36,154 nt of DNA from Singulisphaera sp. GP187 (GCA_945862215.1 CAMAXY010000027.1:1-36154), one strand, 5' to 3'. Positions 1 through 7,730 are shown, counted from the first letter of the stretch. Notes: generated from the sequence alone by a model not told the origin. Numbers and translations are program-made.

Positions 1-1
1 C

Positions 2-421
2 ATGACACAATCACATTCAAACACAGCCCATGCAGACCATCCTTTGGTTGGTCATCTTGTCCCAGTTTCGACTCTGCTCGCCACTGCATCGGCGCTCTTG
101 GTCTTGACCGTTATCACCGTTGCGGTCCGATACATCGATATAGGCGAATTTAATCTCTGGGTCGCTATTGGAATTGCAGTGGTGAAGGCTGGGCTCGTCG
201 CAAGTTTCTTCATGCATCTTCGCTGGGATCGACCTTTCAATTTATTGGTCTTCATCGGCTGCATGTTGTTCGTAGTGCTGATGATGGCTTTCTGCGTTCT
301 GGATACAAGTCAGTATCGCTCAACTCAGTACACAGGTAACCCGCCTGTTGCACAAGAAACCCTCGATGCAAATGCACCAGGCGCGCCAGTGGCAAGATTC
401 AAGCCTGGTCTGAATCCGTAA
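2..421 (+). CDS. Cytochrome c oxidase subunit IV family protein (caa3-type)
   Basis: A 139-residue membrane protein of the small subunit IV family of bacterial heme-copper oxidases, a non-catalytic subunit that helps assemble or stabilise the oxidase in the inner membrane. Three hydrophobic segments are visible at about residues 23-43, 50-72 and 79-100. The segment FFMHLRWDRPFN between helices two and three is the family hallmark. The C-terminal 35 residues are polar and rich in Pro and Ala. The ATG lies one base inside the window, so the ribosome-binding site cannot be seen and a slightly longer N-terminus cannot be excluded, but the length suits the family. The subunit III gene follows on the same strand, and subunits I and II are expected just upstream of the window. 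Identity is quite secure; which oxidase subtype it belongs to is inferred. Confidence 0.88.
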   Translation: MTQSHSNTAHADHPLVGHLVPVSTLLATASALLVLTVITVAVRYIDIGEFNLWVAIGIAVVKAGLVASFFMHLRWDRPFNLLVFIGCMLFVVLMMAFCVLDTSQYRSTQYTGNPPVAQETLDANAPGAPVARFKPGLNP

Positions 422-438
422 GGAAACCACCTAAAGCG

Positions 439-456
439 CCGAGCCTCACTGCTCGG
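439..456 (+). other. Small inverted repeat between the oxidase subunit genes
   Basis: CCGAGC at 439-444 pairs with GCTCGG at 451-456 around a 6-base loop, giving a 6-bp GC-rich stem in the 114-base spacer between the subunit IV stop and the first ATG of subunit III. No T-run follows, so it does not look like an intrinsic terminator. It could be an mRNA processing or stability element; function unknown. Confidence 0.3.
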
Positions 457-535
457 TCTGATTGGAGCAGCCATAATCACTCTCCCAAAGAGAGATCCAT
501 TCGATGATTCGATCCGCAGTGATCGAGCTGCGCGC

Positions 536-1078
536 ATGGGCATGTGGATATTCATCATTGTTGTTGCGATGGTCTTTGCAGCAACAATACTTGGATACAT
601 CGTTGTTCGATTGAATCCGCACATGCAAGTCCCATGGCGGTCGTCATCTGATGCAAGTTTGCCATACACGCTGCTCGTCAGCACGCTTGTTCTGTTTGCA
701 TCGAGCGCAACACTGCATCAATGCCTCAAGTGTGCGAAGCGCGATGACACCAAGGGTTGCACTCGATTTGCAAGCGTGACATATTGGCTTGGATTTCTGT
801 TCGTGTTGCTGCAGGGCGAAGCCTGGTGGTCGATGTGGATGCGGCATGTCAACATCGACGAAAACTTGTACGCATGGACCTTCTATGTTTTAACAGCGCT
901 GCATGTGCTGCACATCATCGGGGGACTGTTTGCCCTGGGAGTTGTCACGCGCCATGCAAGTGAAGGACTCTATGACGCAGCAAGACATAACGGAATTGTG
1001 TTGTGTGCAATGTATTGGCATTCGCTCGATGTGATTTGGGTTGCGCTGTATGCCACGCTGTGGTTTGGATCGCGCTGA
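536..1078 (+). CDS. Cytochrome c oxidase subunit III-like protein
   Basis: Subunit III of a heme-copper oxidase, an integral inner-membrane subunit that binds the catalytic subunit I. The 180 residues from this ATG show five hydrophobic segments (about 2-24, 44-62, 83-95, 114-138, 155-177). Family signs are the start MGMWIF, the histidine-rich stretch ALHVLHIIGG (121-130) and the C-terminal YWHSLDVIWVAL pattern (160-171). The start is uncertain. The reading frame stays open for 38 codons upstream, back to the stop of subunit IV, and the residues just before the ATG (DRAAR) also look like subunit III, yet this stretch has no ATG, GTG or TTG. No ribosome-binding site is evident before 536. The protein is a little shorter than the usual 190-210 residues. 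Subunit III identity is firm; the N-terminus is not. Confidence 0.88.
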   Translation: MGMWIFIIVVAMVFAATILGYIVVRLNPHMQVPWRSSSDASLPYTLLVSTLVLFASSATLHQCLKCAKRDDTKGCTRFASVTYWLGFLFVLLQGEAWWSMWMRHVNIDENLYAWTFYVLTALHVLHIIGGLFALGVVTRHASEGLYDAARHNGIVLCAMYWHSLDVIWVALYATLWFGSR

Positions 1079-1093
1079 ATTTCAGTGCCCAAT

Positions 1094-2263
1094 TCACCGA
1101 TTTTCTGCGCGTGTCGGATGAAACGCTTGCCACGCAAACCAGCGGCAGGGAACCATAATCGGCATTGGGTCTGCCTCTTGAACGAGCGCACCCTTTTTTG
1201 GCACGATTCGCCAATTGATACGAATACCAATTGTCGATGAATCAGCCATAAAAGTTTTTGGGTCAACAAACTTCGGCAGTGTTTCGATTGGAATGATCTT
1301 CCATCCGTTTGGATATTGCACAGCGATGATCATGATCATCGTTCCCATTCCAGCATCAAGTAAAGGTGCGACTGTCGGTGCGATTTCCGCGAATGGAATT
1401 GTTCGGGCGTTTTGATCTTTTTGCTCGAACGTCACAATCGGAAAATTGACTTTGCCTTCCTGCCAGTATCGTTCGTAATCAGTTTCCTTCATTCGCTTTT
1501 TGTCTGAATCATTCGGCAAAGCAACTGTCGTGTCTGGATGCAGCAGAAACCACGCGGCCCATGTGCAGACTTGAGTTCCTGGCATCAAGTTCAATTGAGT
1601 CTCAATCGCTGCCGCCGGTCCCGCAATTGCGCGAAATGCCAACTGAGACCATAGGCTTGATGTATAAGTTTCCGCCGGCAGTTTCTCTCTTGTTGCATCG
1701 GGCGCATCAGGAGTTTCATACATCACAAGATTGCTGTTCAGTAATAATCCGCTGACGCCAAATTTGACAATCGTTCCATTGATTGTCCGATTGAAAATGA
1801 CAGCGCTATCGCAAAGCGGGCTGTATGTCACCGCAATCGGCACTCCGCCAAGCGTGTCGTTAGCAATCTCGTGGACGTTCATCAACTGCAGTGGATACGC
1901 ACGCGATTCGCCATTCACTGTGATGCCGATGACACGATCCGCAGAGATCGCATATTTGATTCGTTCTTTCTCGTTTCTTGGGGCGATCTCTGATCCTGCA
2001 ATGACAGTGGGTCCATCAAGTGAACGCAGAAAATCACGAGGATTTCCGCTTCCAACAAGCGATTCCTGCGGGACAGACAGATTGCTCAGATCAAAGCCAT
2101 ATGTTGTCGGATCCCGTCCATCACCAATGGGCTTTTCCCCTCTCATCGGTCCAAGAAATGCGAAGATCGTGATTCCAAGCACAAGGATCAGTGCCAAAAG
2201 AATCACCCATCCACCGGCGGCGAATGTCAGTTGCGTCTTCTTCGCAGAATCACTTTGAGTCAT
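1094..2263 (-). CDS. DUF3179 domain-containing membrane-anchored protein
   Basis: A 389-residue protein with one N-terminal membrane helix (about 18-38) and a long outer domain. The DUF3179 family is recognised from RAYPLQLMNVHEIAND (121-136), GVPIAVTYSPLCDSAVIF (140-157) and KFGVSGLLLNSNLVMY (167-182), followed by SLWSQ and HPDT motifs. The family has no established biochemical role. The usual CPLC-like pair here reads SPLC, so only one of the two cysteines is kept. Its ATG overlaps the stop of the farnesyltransferase gene by 4 bases, so the two are probably translated together. The pairing with heme A synthesis genes hints at a role in respiratory-chain maturation, but that is only context. 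Its 3' end faces the oxidase subunit III gene, leaving 15 bases between the two stops. Confidence 0.85.
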   Translation of the reverse strand: MTQSDSAKKTQLTFAAGGWVILLALILVLGITIFAFLGPMRGEKPIGDGRDPTTYGFDLSNLSVPQESLVGSGNPRDFLRSLDGPTVIAGSEIAPRNEKERIKYAISADRVIGITVNGESRAYPLQLMNVHEIANDTLGGVPIAVTYSPLCDSAVIFNRTINGTIVKFGVSGLLLNSNLVMYETPDAPDATREKLPAETYTSSLWSQLAFRAIAGPAAAIETQLNLMPGTQVCTWAAWFLLHPDTTVALPNDSDKKRMKETDYERYWQEGKVNFPIVTFEQKDQNARTIPFAEIAPTVAPLLDAGMGTMIMIIAVQYPNGWKIIPIETLPKFVDPKTFMADSSTIGIRINWRIVPKKGALVQEADPMPIMVPCRWFAWQAFHPTRAENR

Positions 2264-3174
2264 TGAGGGATTTTTTCGTCAGGCGCGAGAAAGACTGGAG
2301 CATTTCGCAGAGCCGCACTCGGCGAGACTGATCCTCGATCAAGCACAAGCGCGAGCAAGAGCAGCGGGAGATATGTGATGCTGGTGAAAAACACACGGCG
2401 TGCTGATGCATCGGTTCGAAGATGAAGAAAGCGGAAACTTTCGAAGATCATCCAGCATCCCAGAATGATTGAAATGATGGCGAACCACCAACCTGCAACG
2501 CCATAGACCGTCGTCAGCAATCCAAGGGGAATCAAGATGAGAGATGTCAGCACCATTGTTTGCGCTGTGACTTGTCCACTTGGATCGACTGCAGGCAACA
2601 TCTTGAATCCACCGCGTGCATAATCTTCGCGGTACATCCATGCGAGTGCCATAAAATGTGGCAATTGCCAGACGAAGAGAATCCCTGCGATCACCCATCC
2701 GCCAGGTGAGAACGACCCGGTTGCTGCGGTCCATCCAACGAGTGGTGGAATTGCGCCGCAGACTGCACCAACGATCGTGTTGATTGATGTGATTGGTTTC
2801 AGCGGCGTATAAATCAGCGCATACAACGCGATATTTCCAGTGGCGAGCGCAGCAGGAATCCACCCAGCGGCCCAAAGCAATAGCGCCCACCCGACGTATG
2901 CAAGCAAGACGGCCATAAGAAAAACTAACGGTCGGCCGATGTGCTTTTGCGGAAGGGGTCTTCCCTCAGTTCGTTGCATTAACGCATCGCGCCGACTTTC
3001 GATGAGTTGATTGAACATCGATGCACTCGCAGCAGATGCAGCCGTTCCGAGCAGCGTCCATGCAAGCAGAGTCCAATTTGGTGTTGCTGTTGTTGAGACA
3101 ATAAATCCAACTCCTGTCGTGACAACCACGAGTGCATTCAGACGCACTTTCGCAAGCGCTCCAAGCGTGGGCAA
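2260..3174 (-). CDS. ctaB: Protoheme IX farnesyltransferase (heme O synthase)
   Basis: Transfers a farnesyl group from farnesyl diphosphate to protoheme IX to make heme O, the precursor of heme A; a polytopic inner-membrane UbiA-family enzyme. The first diphosphate-binding loop reads NQLIESRRDALMQRTEGRPL and the second conserved loop reads YREDYARGGFKMLPAVD. Many hydrophobic segments follow the UbiA pattern. The start is a judgement. The only ATG in frame is at 3270, which would overlap the start of heme A synthase by 36 bases. A TTG at 3174 instead gives a protein beginning just before the first conserved helix and leaves about 60 bases between the divergent genes, with a TATACT box on this strand at 3225-3220. 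The gene is 4-base overlapped with the DUF3179 gene downstream. Function is secure, start about 55 percent. Confidence 0.92.
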   Translation of the reverse strand: MPTLGALAKVRLNALVVVTTGVGFIVSTTATPNWTLLAWTLLGTAASAASASMFNQLIESRRDALMQRTEGRPLPQKHIGRPLVFLMAVLLAYVGWALLLWAAGWIPAALATGNIALYALIYTPLKPITSINTIVGAVCGAIPPLVGWTAATGSFSPGGWVIAGILFVWQLPHFMALAWMYREDYARGGFKMLPAVDPSGQVTAQTMVLTSLILIPLGLLTTVYGVAGWWFAIISIILGCWMIFESFRFLHLRTDASARRVFFTSITYLPLLLLALVLDRGSVSPSAALRNAPVFLAPDEKIPQ

Positions 3175-3219
3175 AGTCCGAGCTAAGTTTGAGATTGTCG
3201 CGACGTCTTCGATCGAACT

Positions 3220-3225
3220 AGTATA
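3220..3225 (-). promoter_or_regulatory. Possible -10 box for the ctaB-DUF3179 operon
   Basis: On the - strand this reads TATACT, one mismatch from the consensus -10 hexamer, about 39 bases before the TTG start at 3174. No convincing -35 box is visible at the proper distance, so support is weak. It is offered mainly because it favours the internal ctaB start. Confidence 0.25.
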
Positions 3226-3234
3226 GAAGGTGTA

Positions 3235-4620
3235 ATGAACCAGCCTTCTTCTGATCGTCGTGGACTTCATCTCGCACTTGGATTTGCGACAACCGTCGTG
3301 ATGTGGGCCATTGGTTATGTCGCAATGATGCGCCCAGGAGTGGTGGCGGGGGAGATTCTCTTCGGAGCCATGTTTGTCGCGCTTTTCCTTGGCGGGCTGA
3401 TCGCCGGACGATTGACGCCAATATCTTCACGAGCTGATGGCGCACGCGCAGGCATCAAGATCGGACTTGTTTCTGCAACGGTCAACTTGTTGGTTGTCGG
3501 CAGTCTCTTCGGCCGTGATACTGGAAGTGATCTATGGGTTCAGCTGGCGATCTGGGTCGGCGGTCTTTATGCCGCAAGTTTGATTTGCGCTGCAATCGGC
3601 GGTGCGGTCGGCGGCGGTGTATCGCGCTGGCAATCAAAGTTTCCTGCGACTGCGCTGTTCGGTGCGATCACTGCATCGACAATATTTTTATTGCTCGTGA
3701 CAGGCGGACTTGTCACCGGATTAGAAGCAGGACTTGCGGTCCCAGATTGGCCGAATTCATTTGGTCACAACATGCTTCTCTATCCCATCTCGCAAATGAA
3801 GGGCGGAGTGTATTACGAACATGCGCATCGACTCTATGGAATGCTTGTTGGGCTTTCGGCGATCACACTCTTAACGCTCGTTGCGCGTTTTGAAAGTGGT
3901 CGCCTTGTGCGAACTCTTGCAGTGATCGGATTTCTGATGGTCTGTGTGCAAGGATTGATGGGCGGTCTGCGCGTCACTGGTCACATCACTCTTTCGCAAG
4001 ACGCAGTCAATCTCGCGCCGAGTGTTCCACTTGCAGTTGCACACGGAGTCTTTGGCCAAATGGTCTTTGCAACATTCTGTTTGATCGCAATCCTCTGCGG
4101 CCGCCGTTGGAAAGGTGATTTCGTTCCGCTTGATGGTGCTGCATCCAAGGGTCGAGTATTGAGCGCTGCGCTCGTGGTGATTCTTCTTATGCAACTGATC
4201 TCTGGTGCGATGTATCGCCACTATCAAATTCCAGTTCTAGATGGCCCGCCGACATATCCAAAGTGGGCGATGCATCTGCATCTGACTTGGGCGGCAGTCG
4301 CATTGATCAGTACGCTTATGGTTGGAATGCGTGCGATGAGCATTCCGAAATTTCTGCGTCCGATTCCGCAACTTGGTCACGGCATTCTGATGCTCGTTGG
4401 GATTCAGGTTGCTTTCGGCATCGGCGCGTTGGTGCTGGTCATTACTCGCAAGACCGCTGAGATTCCAATTTCAGAAGTCGTCTTCACAAGTTTGCATCAA
4501 TCAACTGGCGCGTTGCTGTTGGCAACAAGCGTGATGATTGCAGCGTGGTGGAGGAGACTTACTGTTTCGGCGTTGTCGGCGTCATCGGTGTTGCCGGCGT
4601 CGAAGGTCGCGCAGGCTTGA
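3235..4620 (+). CDS. ctaA: Heme A synthase (COX15/CtaA family)
   Basis: Oxidises the C8 methyl group of heme O to a formyl group, giving heme A for the cytochrome oxidase; a polytopic inner-membrane protein with heme-ligating histidines. Conserved stretches are TGGLVTGLEAGLAVPDWP (156-173), YYEHAHRLYGMLVG (193-206), QGLMGGLRVTGH (239-250), LAVAHGVFGQ (266-275), HLHLTW and the C-terminal LHQSTGALLLATSV. At 461 residues it is longer than the usual 300-350: about 140 extra N-terminal residues carry roughly four more hydrophobic segments with no motif I recognise. The start is backed by AGAAGG at 3225-3230, four bases before the ATG. It is divergent from ctaB, and its last 62 bases overlap the 3' end of the convergent gene on the - strand. 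Alternative annotation would be COX15/CtaA without a stated reaction; I consider heme A synthase likely. Confidence 0.92.
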   Translation: MNQPSSDRRGLHLALGFATTVVMWAIGYVAMMRPGVVAGEILFGAMFVALFLGGLIAGRLTPISSRADGARAGIKIGLVSATVNLLVVGSLFGRDTGSDLWVQLAIWVGGLYAASLICAAIGGAVGGGVSRWQSKFPATALFGAITASTIFLLLVTGGLVTGLEAGLAVPDWPNSFGHNMLLYPISQMKGGVYYEHAHRLYGMLVGLSAITLLTLVARFESGRLVRTLAVIGFLMVCVQGLMGGLRVTGHITLSQDAVNLAPSVPLAVAHGVFGQMVFATFCLIAILCGRRWKGDFVPLDGAASKGRVLSAALVVILLMQLISGAMYRHYQIPVLDGPPTYPKWAMHLHLTWAAVALISTLMVGMRAMSIPKFLRPIPQLGHGILMLVGIQVAFGIGALVLVITRKTAEIPISEVVFTSLHQSTGALLLATSVMIAAWWRRLTVSALSASSVLPASKVAQA

Positions 4621-5959
4621 TCGCCTCTTCGAGTGCAAGCAAAGAATAGATCGTGCAGAGATCGTGATCTGCCTCCTCCCACCTCGACGATTCATTCACC
4701 CACGAACCATCTGGTTTTTGTTTTGCGACGAGTGCCGCGATCAATTCATCACGCCACGGATGTTCAACGCCCGTGACATCAGTCACCACATCTTGTCGCG
4801 CTGCCAAGAGTGCGCGTGAAAGAGCGTGGACATAATAAAAATATCCTTGTTGGCCAACACCAGGATTTTCAGCAAATGTCCAGTGCTTGCGAATCCAGTC
4901 GTATGCGGCGCGTACGCGAGGATCATCGCTCGAAAGCCCGGCATAAAGCAAACTCTTGAAACCTGCATAGGTCATCGAGCCATAACTCTTGAGCGATCGT
5001 GGTTGTCCCTCAGGAATCTTTTCGCCATATCGCCCTTGTCCTTCAGCTTCGCTTGAAAAACTTTCACCGCCGTTGGCAGGGGTATAAATAAAGCCTCCAT
5101 CATTTGCACCCGCTTGCGCCCACGCGGCAGAGTTTGTCTGCTGAAGATTCTGCGTGCGACTCAAGAACACAATGGCGCGCTGAACTGCGGGATCCTCTGG
5201 TGAAACTTGGGCATCATGCAGGGCATCAAGCATCAATTGAGTATTGGACAAGTCCGGTCGTCCCCACTTTCCATAACCGCTTCCACCAAACCAATCCATG
5301 CGCGGCGAAACGCCTTCACTTTGATCCCACTGTTGTTTCGTGAGCCATTCGACGCTTGTCTCGATCAATGGTCGATCGGAAGGATCATCCACAGCAGCAA
5401 GTCCACTGGTCACTGCGCTGGCAACATAATTTGCAAGGCCGCCTTCTGAATCAGGATTGAATTGAGTGCCAATGCCACCAACTCGCTCGCGCACAAAGTC
5501 CCGCGCCTTTTTCGCACACGGATCATTCGCAGGAGTCATATCTGTTTGTGCGAAAGCCTTCATTCCAAGCGCAGTGACCGCTGTCGCCGCTGCATTAGAC
5601 GGTTTCTTTTGATCCGTTCCAACGGCAGGCTTTGCGATCATCCATCCGCCACTTGCATCTTGCGTCGATCGAAGTCGAGCAAGTCCAAGATCGATCGCCC
5701 GTCGAGCATCCGCCCACGATTTCGCGGAGCATGGAACTTCTTTTGCTTCGATACTAATTCGATGAATCGCCGGCAGAGGTTGCGCGATCGCACTTGGAAG
5801 CGCCGGCAAATTTTGTTCGGTCACTTTGCTTTTAGCGACTCGTGCATCAAGTGGAATCGTTGGCTCTGCAAGCAGATTTTTTTTTGTGGCTCCATCATCG
5901 GGACCAGCAAGACAGATCGAAGCGAGTCCAATCGTCAATAAACAACGCAAAGTATTCAT
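4559..5959 (-). CDS. Exported prenyltransferase/squalene-cyclase repeat protein
   Basis: A 466-residue protein with a signal peptide (MNTLRCLLTIGLASICLAG, about 1-19). It has alpha/alpha-toroid repeats of the terpene-cyclase/prenyltransferase type. QW-like motifs include QDASGGW (100-106) and QKPDGSW near residue 420. In between are helical repeats around ALDALHD- and AIVFLSRTQ-type segments. Family members in planctomycetes are usually annotated only as prenyltransferase/squalene oxidase repeat proteins. I see no DxDD catalytic motif of squalene-hopene cyclases, so a true cyclase is unlikely; a periplasmic binding or scaffold role is possible but unproven. The C-terminus is a Pro/Thr-rich tail, encoded opposite the last codons of heme A synthase. 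A perfect TATAAT lies six bases before the ATG and there is no Shine-Dalgarno site, suggesting a leaderless transcript. Confidence 0.8.
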   Translation of the reverse strand: MNTLRCLLTIGLASICLAGPDDGATKKNLLAEPTIPLDARVAKSKVTEQNLPALPSAIAQPLPAIHRISIEAKEVPCSAKSWADARRAIDLGLARLRSTQDASGGWMIAKPAVGTDQKKPSNAAATAVTALGMKAFAQTDMTPANDPCAKKARDFVRERVGGIGTQFNPDSEGGLANYVASAVTSGLAAVDDPSDRPLIETSVEWLTKQQWDQSEGVSPRMDWFGGSGYGKWGRPDLSNTQLMLDALHDAQVSPEDPAVQRAIVFLSRTQNLQQTNSAAWAQAGANDGGFIYTPANGGESFSSEAEGQGRYGEKIPEGQPRSLKSYGSMTYAGFKSLLYAGLSSDDPRVRAAYDWIRKHWTFAENPGVGQQGYFYYVHALSRALLAARQDVVTDVTGVEHPWRDELIAALVAKQKPDGSWVNESSRWEEADHDLCTIYSLLALEEAIKPARPSTPATPMTPTTPKQ

Positions 5960-5965
5960 TTTCTA

Positions 5966-5971
5966 ATTATA
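5966..5971 (-). promoter_or_regulatory. Putative -10 box just upstream of the toroid-repeat gene
   Basis: The - strand reads TATAAT, then six bases (TAGAAA), then the ATG at 5959. A start of transcription about 7 bases after this box would fall on or next to the ATG, which would make the mRNA leaderless. No clear TTGACA-like -35 element is seen 16-18 bases further upstream, so this rests on the perfect hexamer and its spacing. Confidence 0.4.
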
Positions 5972-6013
5972 GGGCGTGCGTTGGATGTTTGATTTATTTA
6001 TAAATTGTAAGTG

Positions 6014-6019
6014 TAGAAT
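6014..6019 (+). promoter_or_regulatory. Putative -10 box for the propeller gene
   Basis: TAGAAT followed by six bases and then the ATG at 6026. TTGATT at 5989-5994 could be the -35 box, though the 19-base spacer is long. The palindrome ATTTATAAAT at 5996-6005 sits between them. The geometry mirrors the TATAAT box of the divergent gene 40 bases away. Confidence 0.3.
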
Positions 6020-6025
6020 GAAACG

Positions 6026-7354
6026 ATGCTCTCATTCATTTCTATCGTTGTTTGCGCGACACTTTCAGTTCCGCCTATTCCAACTATCAGTCAGTTTGCG
6101 ATTTTGGATGCGCCTTCTCCAACAGTTTCTCCGACGTTTGGAATGGTTGTCGCCGTCTCTGGCGATCGAGTGGTCGCAACTGGTGCAGATCCATCGAAGG
6201 CTGGTGGATCTGTCGGTCAAATCGCAACATTTGTTTTTCAGCCTACAGGTGAATGGAAACCATTCCGTGAGATGCAATCAGTCGATGGAGTGAAGCCTGG
6301 CGTGATGGTTCTTCAACGCATGACAATGGTTGGAAACATAATGCTCGTCTCTGAAGATCGTCGTGATGGTGGAAGTAGTACCGTCGCTGCGTTCGAAGCT
6401 GCCGAAACAAATTCTGGATGGAAGCAGAGCGGGAAGCTCGAGCCTCCGACGGGATTTCCCGAACCTGCTTTCGGCGGAGTCATTGTTTCGGACGGAGTAT
6501 TCGCAGCGATTTCAACGGTCGATATGCGCGTGTTGGGCGAGAAGGCTCGAACTGTCAATCCGTCGCCAAAAGTTTTTCTTTTCAAGCGAGGGGCGGATGG
6601 GTGGAAAGGTCTTGGATTTCTCCAACGTGGCGATGCGTTCAAGCCAACATTTTTCGGCGCGGCAATTTCTATGACTCCAAACCAGATTGTCATTGGATGC
6701 CCAAAGGCGATCACTGCTGCGCCGCACCAAGATTTAGTTGTCGGTGGCGATGCGGTCGTCGTCATCTATCGCATGAACTCCGATGGAATGTGGGCAATTG
6801 ACGGCGAATTGAAGCCGCCACCAGATCGCTTGGATTATCTCGGATTTGGATCGACCATCGCATCAAGCGATTCGATTGTCGCCGTGAGAATGTCTCAGGT
6901 TTCTGGTCAGGGTTCGGCAGTCTTGGTGTATCGGCGTGGCGAGACTGGTTGGGTCTATGACGGCGAATTGAATCCACTCATCGATGTGACTCCTGGTGTG
7001 GGATGGGGAATCTCGCTTGCAATCGCTGACGGTCGAATTATTGTTGGCGATCCCACCGCACTCAATGGCGATAAGAATCCTGGATATGCCGGCGCATTTG
7101 CAAAGGACAGTAATGGTACTTGGGCGGAATCTGCTCGCTTTCAACCAAATGTTCCAGTGACTACAGCGCGCTGGGGAGTTGGTATTCGCACCGATGGTCG
7201 GCGCGTTGTCATCGCGCGTCCACAAAATGAACGCGAAGGAATTATGCCCGGCGGCGCATTAGTTTTTATGCTTCCACCAGCAGATTCCACTCCGCGTCCG
7301 AGTGCGCCTTCTGCATCCTCGCCAGCTTCAACGAAATCTTTGAATGCCCCTTGA
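6026..7354 (+). CDS. Secreted FG-GAP-like beta-propeller protein
   Basis: A 442-residue protein with a short N-terminal hydrophobic stretch (MLSFISIVVCATLSVPP) that can act as a signal peptide. The body is a run of about six or seven repeats with the signature of integrin-like FG-GAP propellers: FGMVVAVSGDRVVATGAD, FGGVIVSDGVFAAIS, FGAAISMTPNQIVIGCPK, FGSTIASSDSIVAVRMS, WGISLAIADGRIIVGDP and WGVGIRTDGRRVVIARPQ. Between them lie strands containing aromatic-rich W-x-x-DGEL motifs. Such proteins are extracellular and often mediate binding, with no enzymatic activity implied. The C-terminus is a low-complexity Ser/Pro/Ala tail. TAGAAT at 6014-6019 lies six bases before the ATG and no Shine-Dalgarno is visible, as for its divergent neighbour. 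Nothing in the context tells what it binds. Confidence 0.75.
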   Translation: MLSFISIVVCATLSVPPIPTISQFAILDAPSPTVSPTFGMVVAVSGDRVVATGADPSKAGGSVGQIATFVFQPTGEWKPFREMQSVDGVKPGVMVLQRMTMVGNIMLVSEDRRDGGSSTVAAFEAAETNSGWKQSGKLEPPTGFPEPAFGGVIVSDGVFAAISTVDMRVLGEKARTVNPSPKVFLFKRGADGWKGLGFLQRGDAFKPTFFGAAISMTPNQIVIGCPKAITAAPHQDLVVGGDAVVVIYRMNSDGMWAIDGELKPPPDRLDYLGFGSTIASSDSIVAVRMSQVSGQGSAVLVYRRGETGWVYDGELNPLIDVTPGVGWGISLAIADGRIIVGDPTALNGDKNPGYAGAFAKDSNGTWAESARFQPNVPVTTARWGVGIRTDGRRVVIARPQNEREGIMPGGALVFMLPPADSTPRPSAPSASSPASTKSLNAP

Positions 7355-7360
7355 TTGTGG

Positions 7361-7400
7361 TTGGACTGTCATTCCCAGTCTTGGACTGTCATTCCCAGTT
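7361..7400. repeat. Two tandem copies of a 20-bp unit
   Basis: The unit TTGGACTGTCATTCCCAGTC at 7361-7380 is followed directly by a copy differing only in the last base (T) at 7381-7400. It lies between two convergent genes and the second copy covers the last codons and stop of the small membrane protein gene on the - strand. It looks like a recent slippage duplication; it is not part of a larger repeat array here. Confidence 0.9.
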
Positions 7401-7712
7401 CCGCACCACGCACGCTGCGCACAAAACTCCGCACGCGATATTCATCGGCATGACCCAATTTGTTTGCAAGTGAATTGGTGCGACCACATTCATGACAATC
7501 GCCATCGCTCCAAAAATCGCGGCCCATGCGGCAAACTTCAGCTTTGCTAGCCAGACTGCGCTGATGATTGCACCGATCGAAATCGCCCATGCGATGATCA
7601 CACTAAGGGGTTCGCTTTCCATCGGACCGAACTTGGCTGCGCGCGCAAAGAGCAGGGCGCCCATCGCACCCACGATGATTAGTAAGATTTTCACACTACA
7701 CAGAATACACAT
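7389..7712 (-). CDS. Small four-helix membrane protein of unknown function
   Basis: A 107-residue protein made up almost wholly of four hydrophobic segments (beginning MCILCSVKILLIIVGAMG, then around LSVIIAWAISIGAIISAVW, FAAWAAIFGAMAIVMNVV and WVMPMNIACGVLCAACVV). The pattern N-V-V-A-P-I-H-L before the last helix faintly recalls the small DUF6804-type membrane proteins, but I would not assign it. The open frame runs much further upstream, antisense to the kinase gene; the hydrophobic protein-like part begins at this ATG, and the upstream part has no protein-like character. The start lies 18 bases from the kinase start on the other strand, so the two genes would share a very short control region. 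The stop codon falls in the tandem repeat at its end. No function can be given. Confidence 0.6.
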   Translation of the reverse strand: MCILCSVKILLIIVGAMGALLFARAAKFGPMESEPLSVIIAWAISIGAIISAVWLAKLKFAAWAAIFGAMAIVMNVVAPIHLQTNWVMPMNIACGVLCAACVVRNWE

Positions 7713-7730
7713 TGGGCTATTCTTGCACTT

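Noticed and set aside
504-506. ATG at 504 after AAAGAGAG as the start of subunit III
   Set aside because: It is in a different frame from the subunit III protein.
1324-1341. An 18-bp perfect palindrome (CGATGATCATGATCATCG) that looks like an operator
   Set aside because: It lies inside the DUF3179 coding region and is explained by the codons for a Met-Ile-Met-Ile-Ile run; no promoter is nearby.
1731-2258. 175-codon + strand open frame opposite the DUF3179 gene
   Set aside because: Shadow of the DUF3179 gene; low-complexity Ser/Pro content and no start signals.
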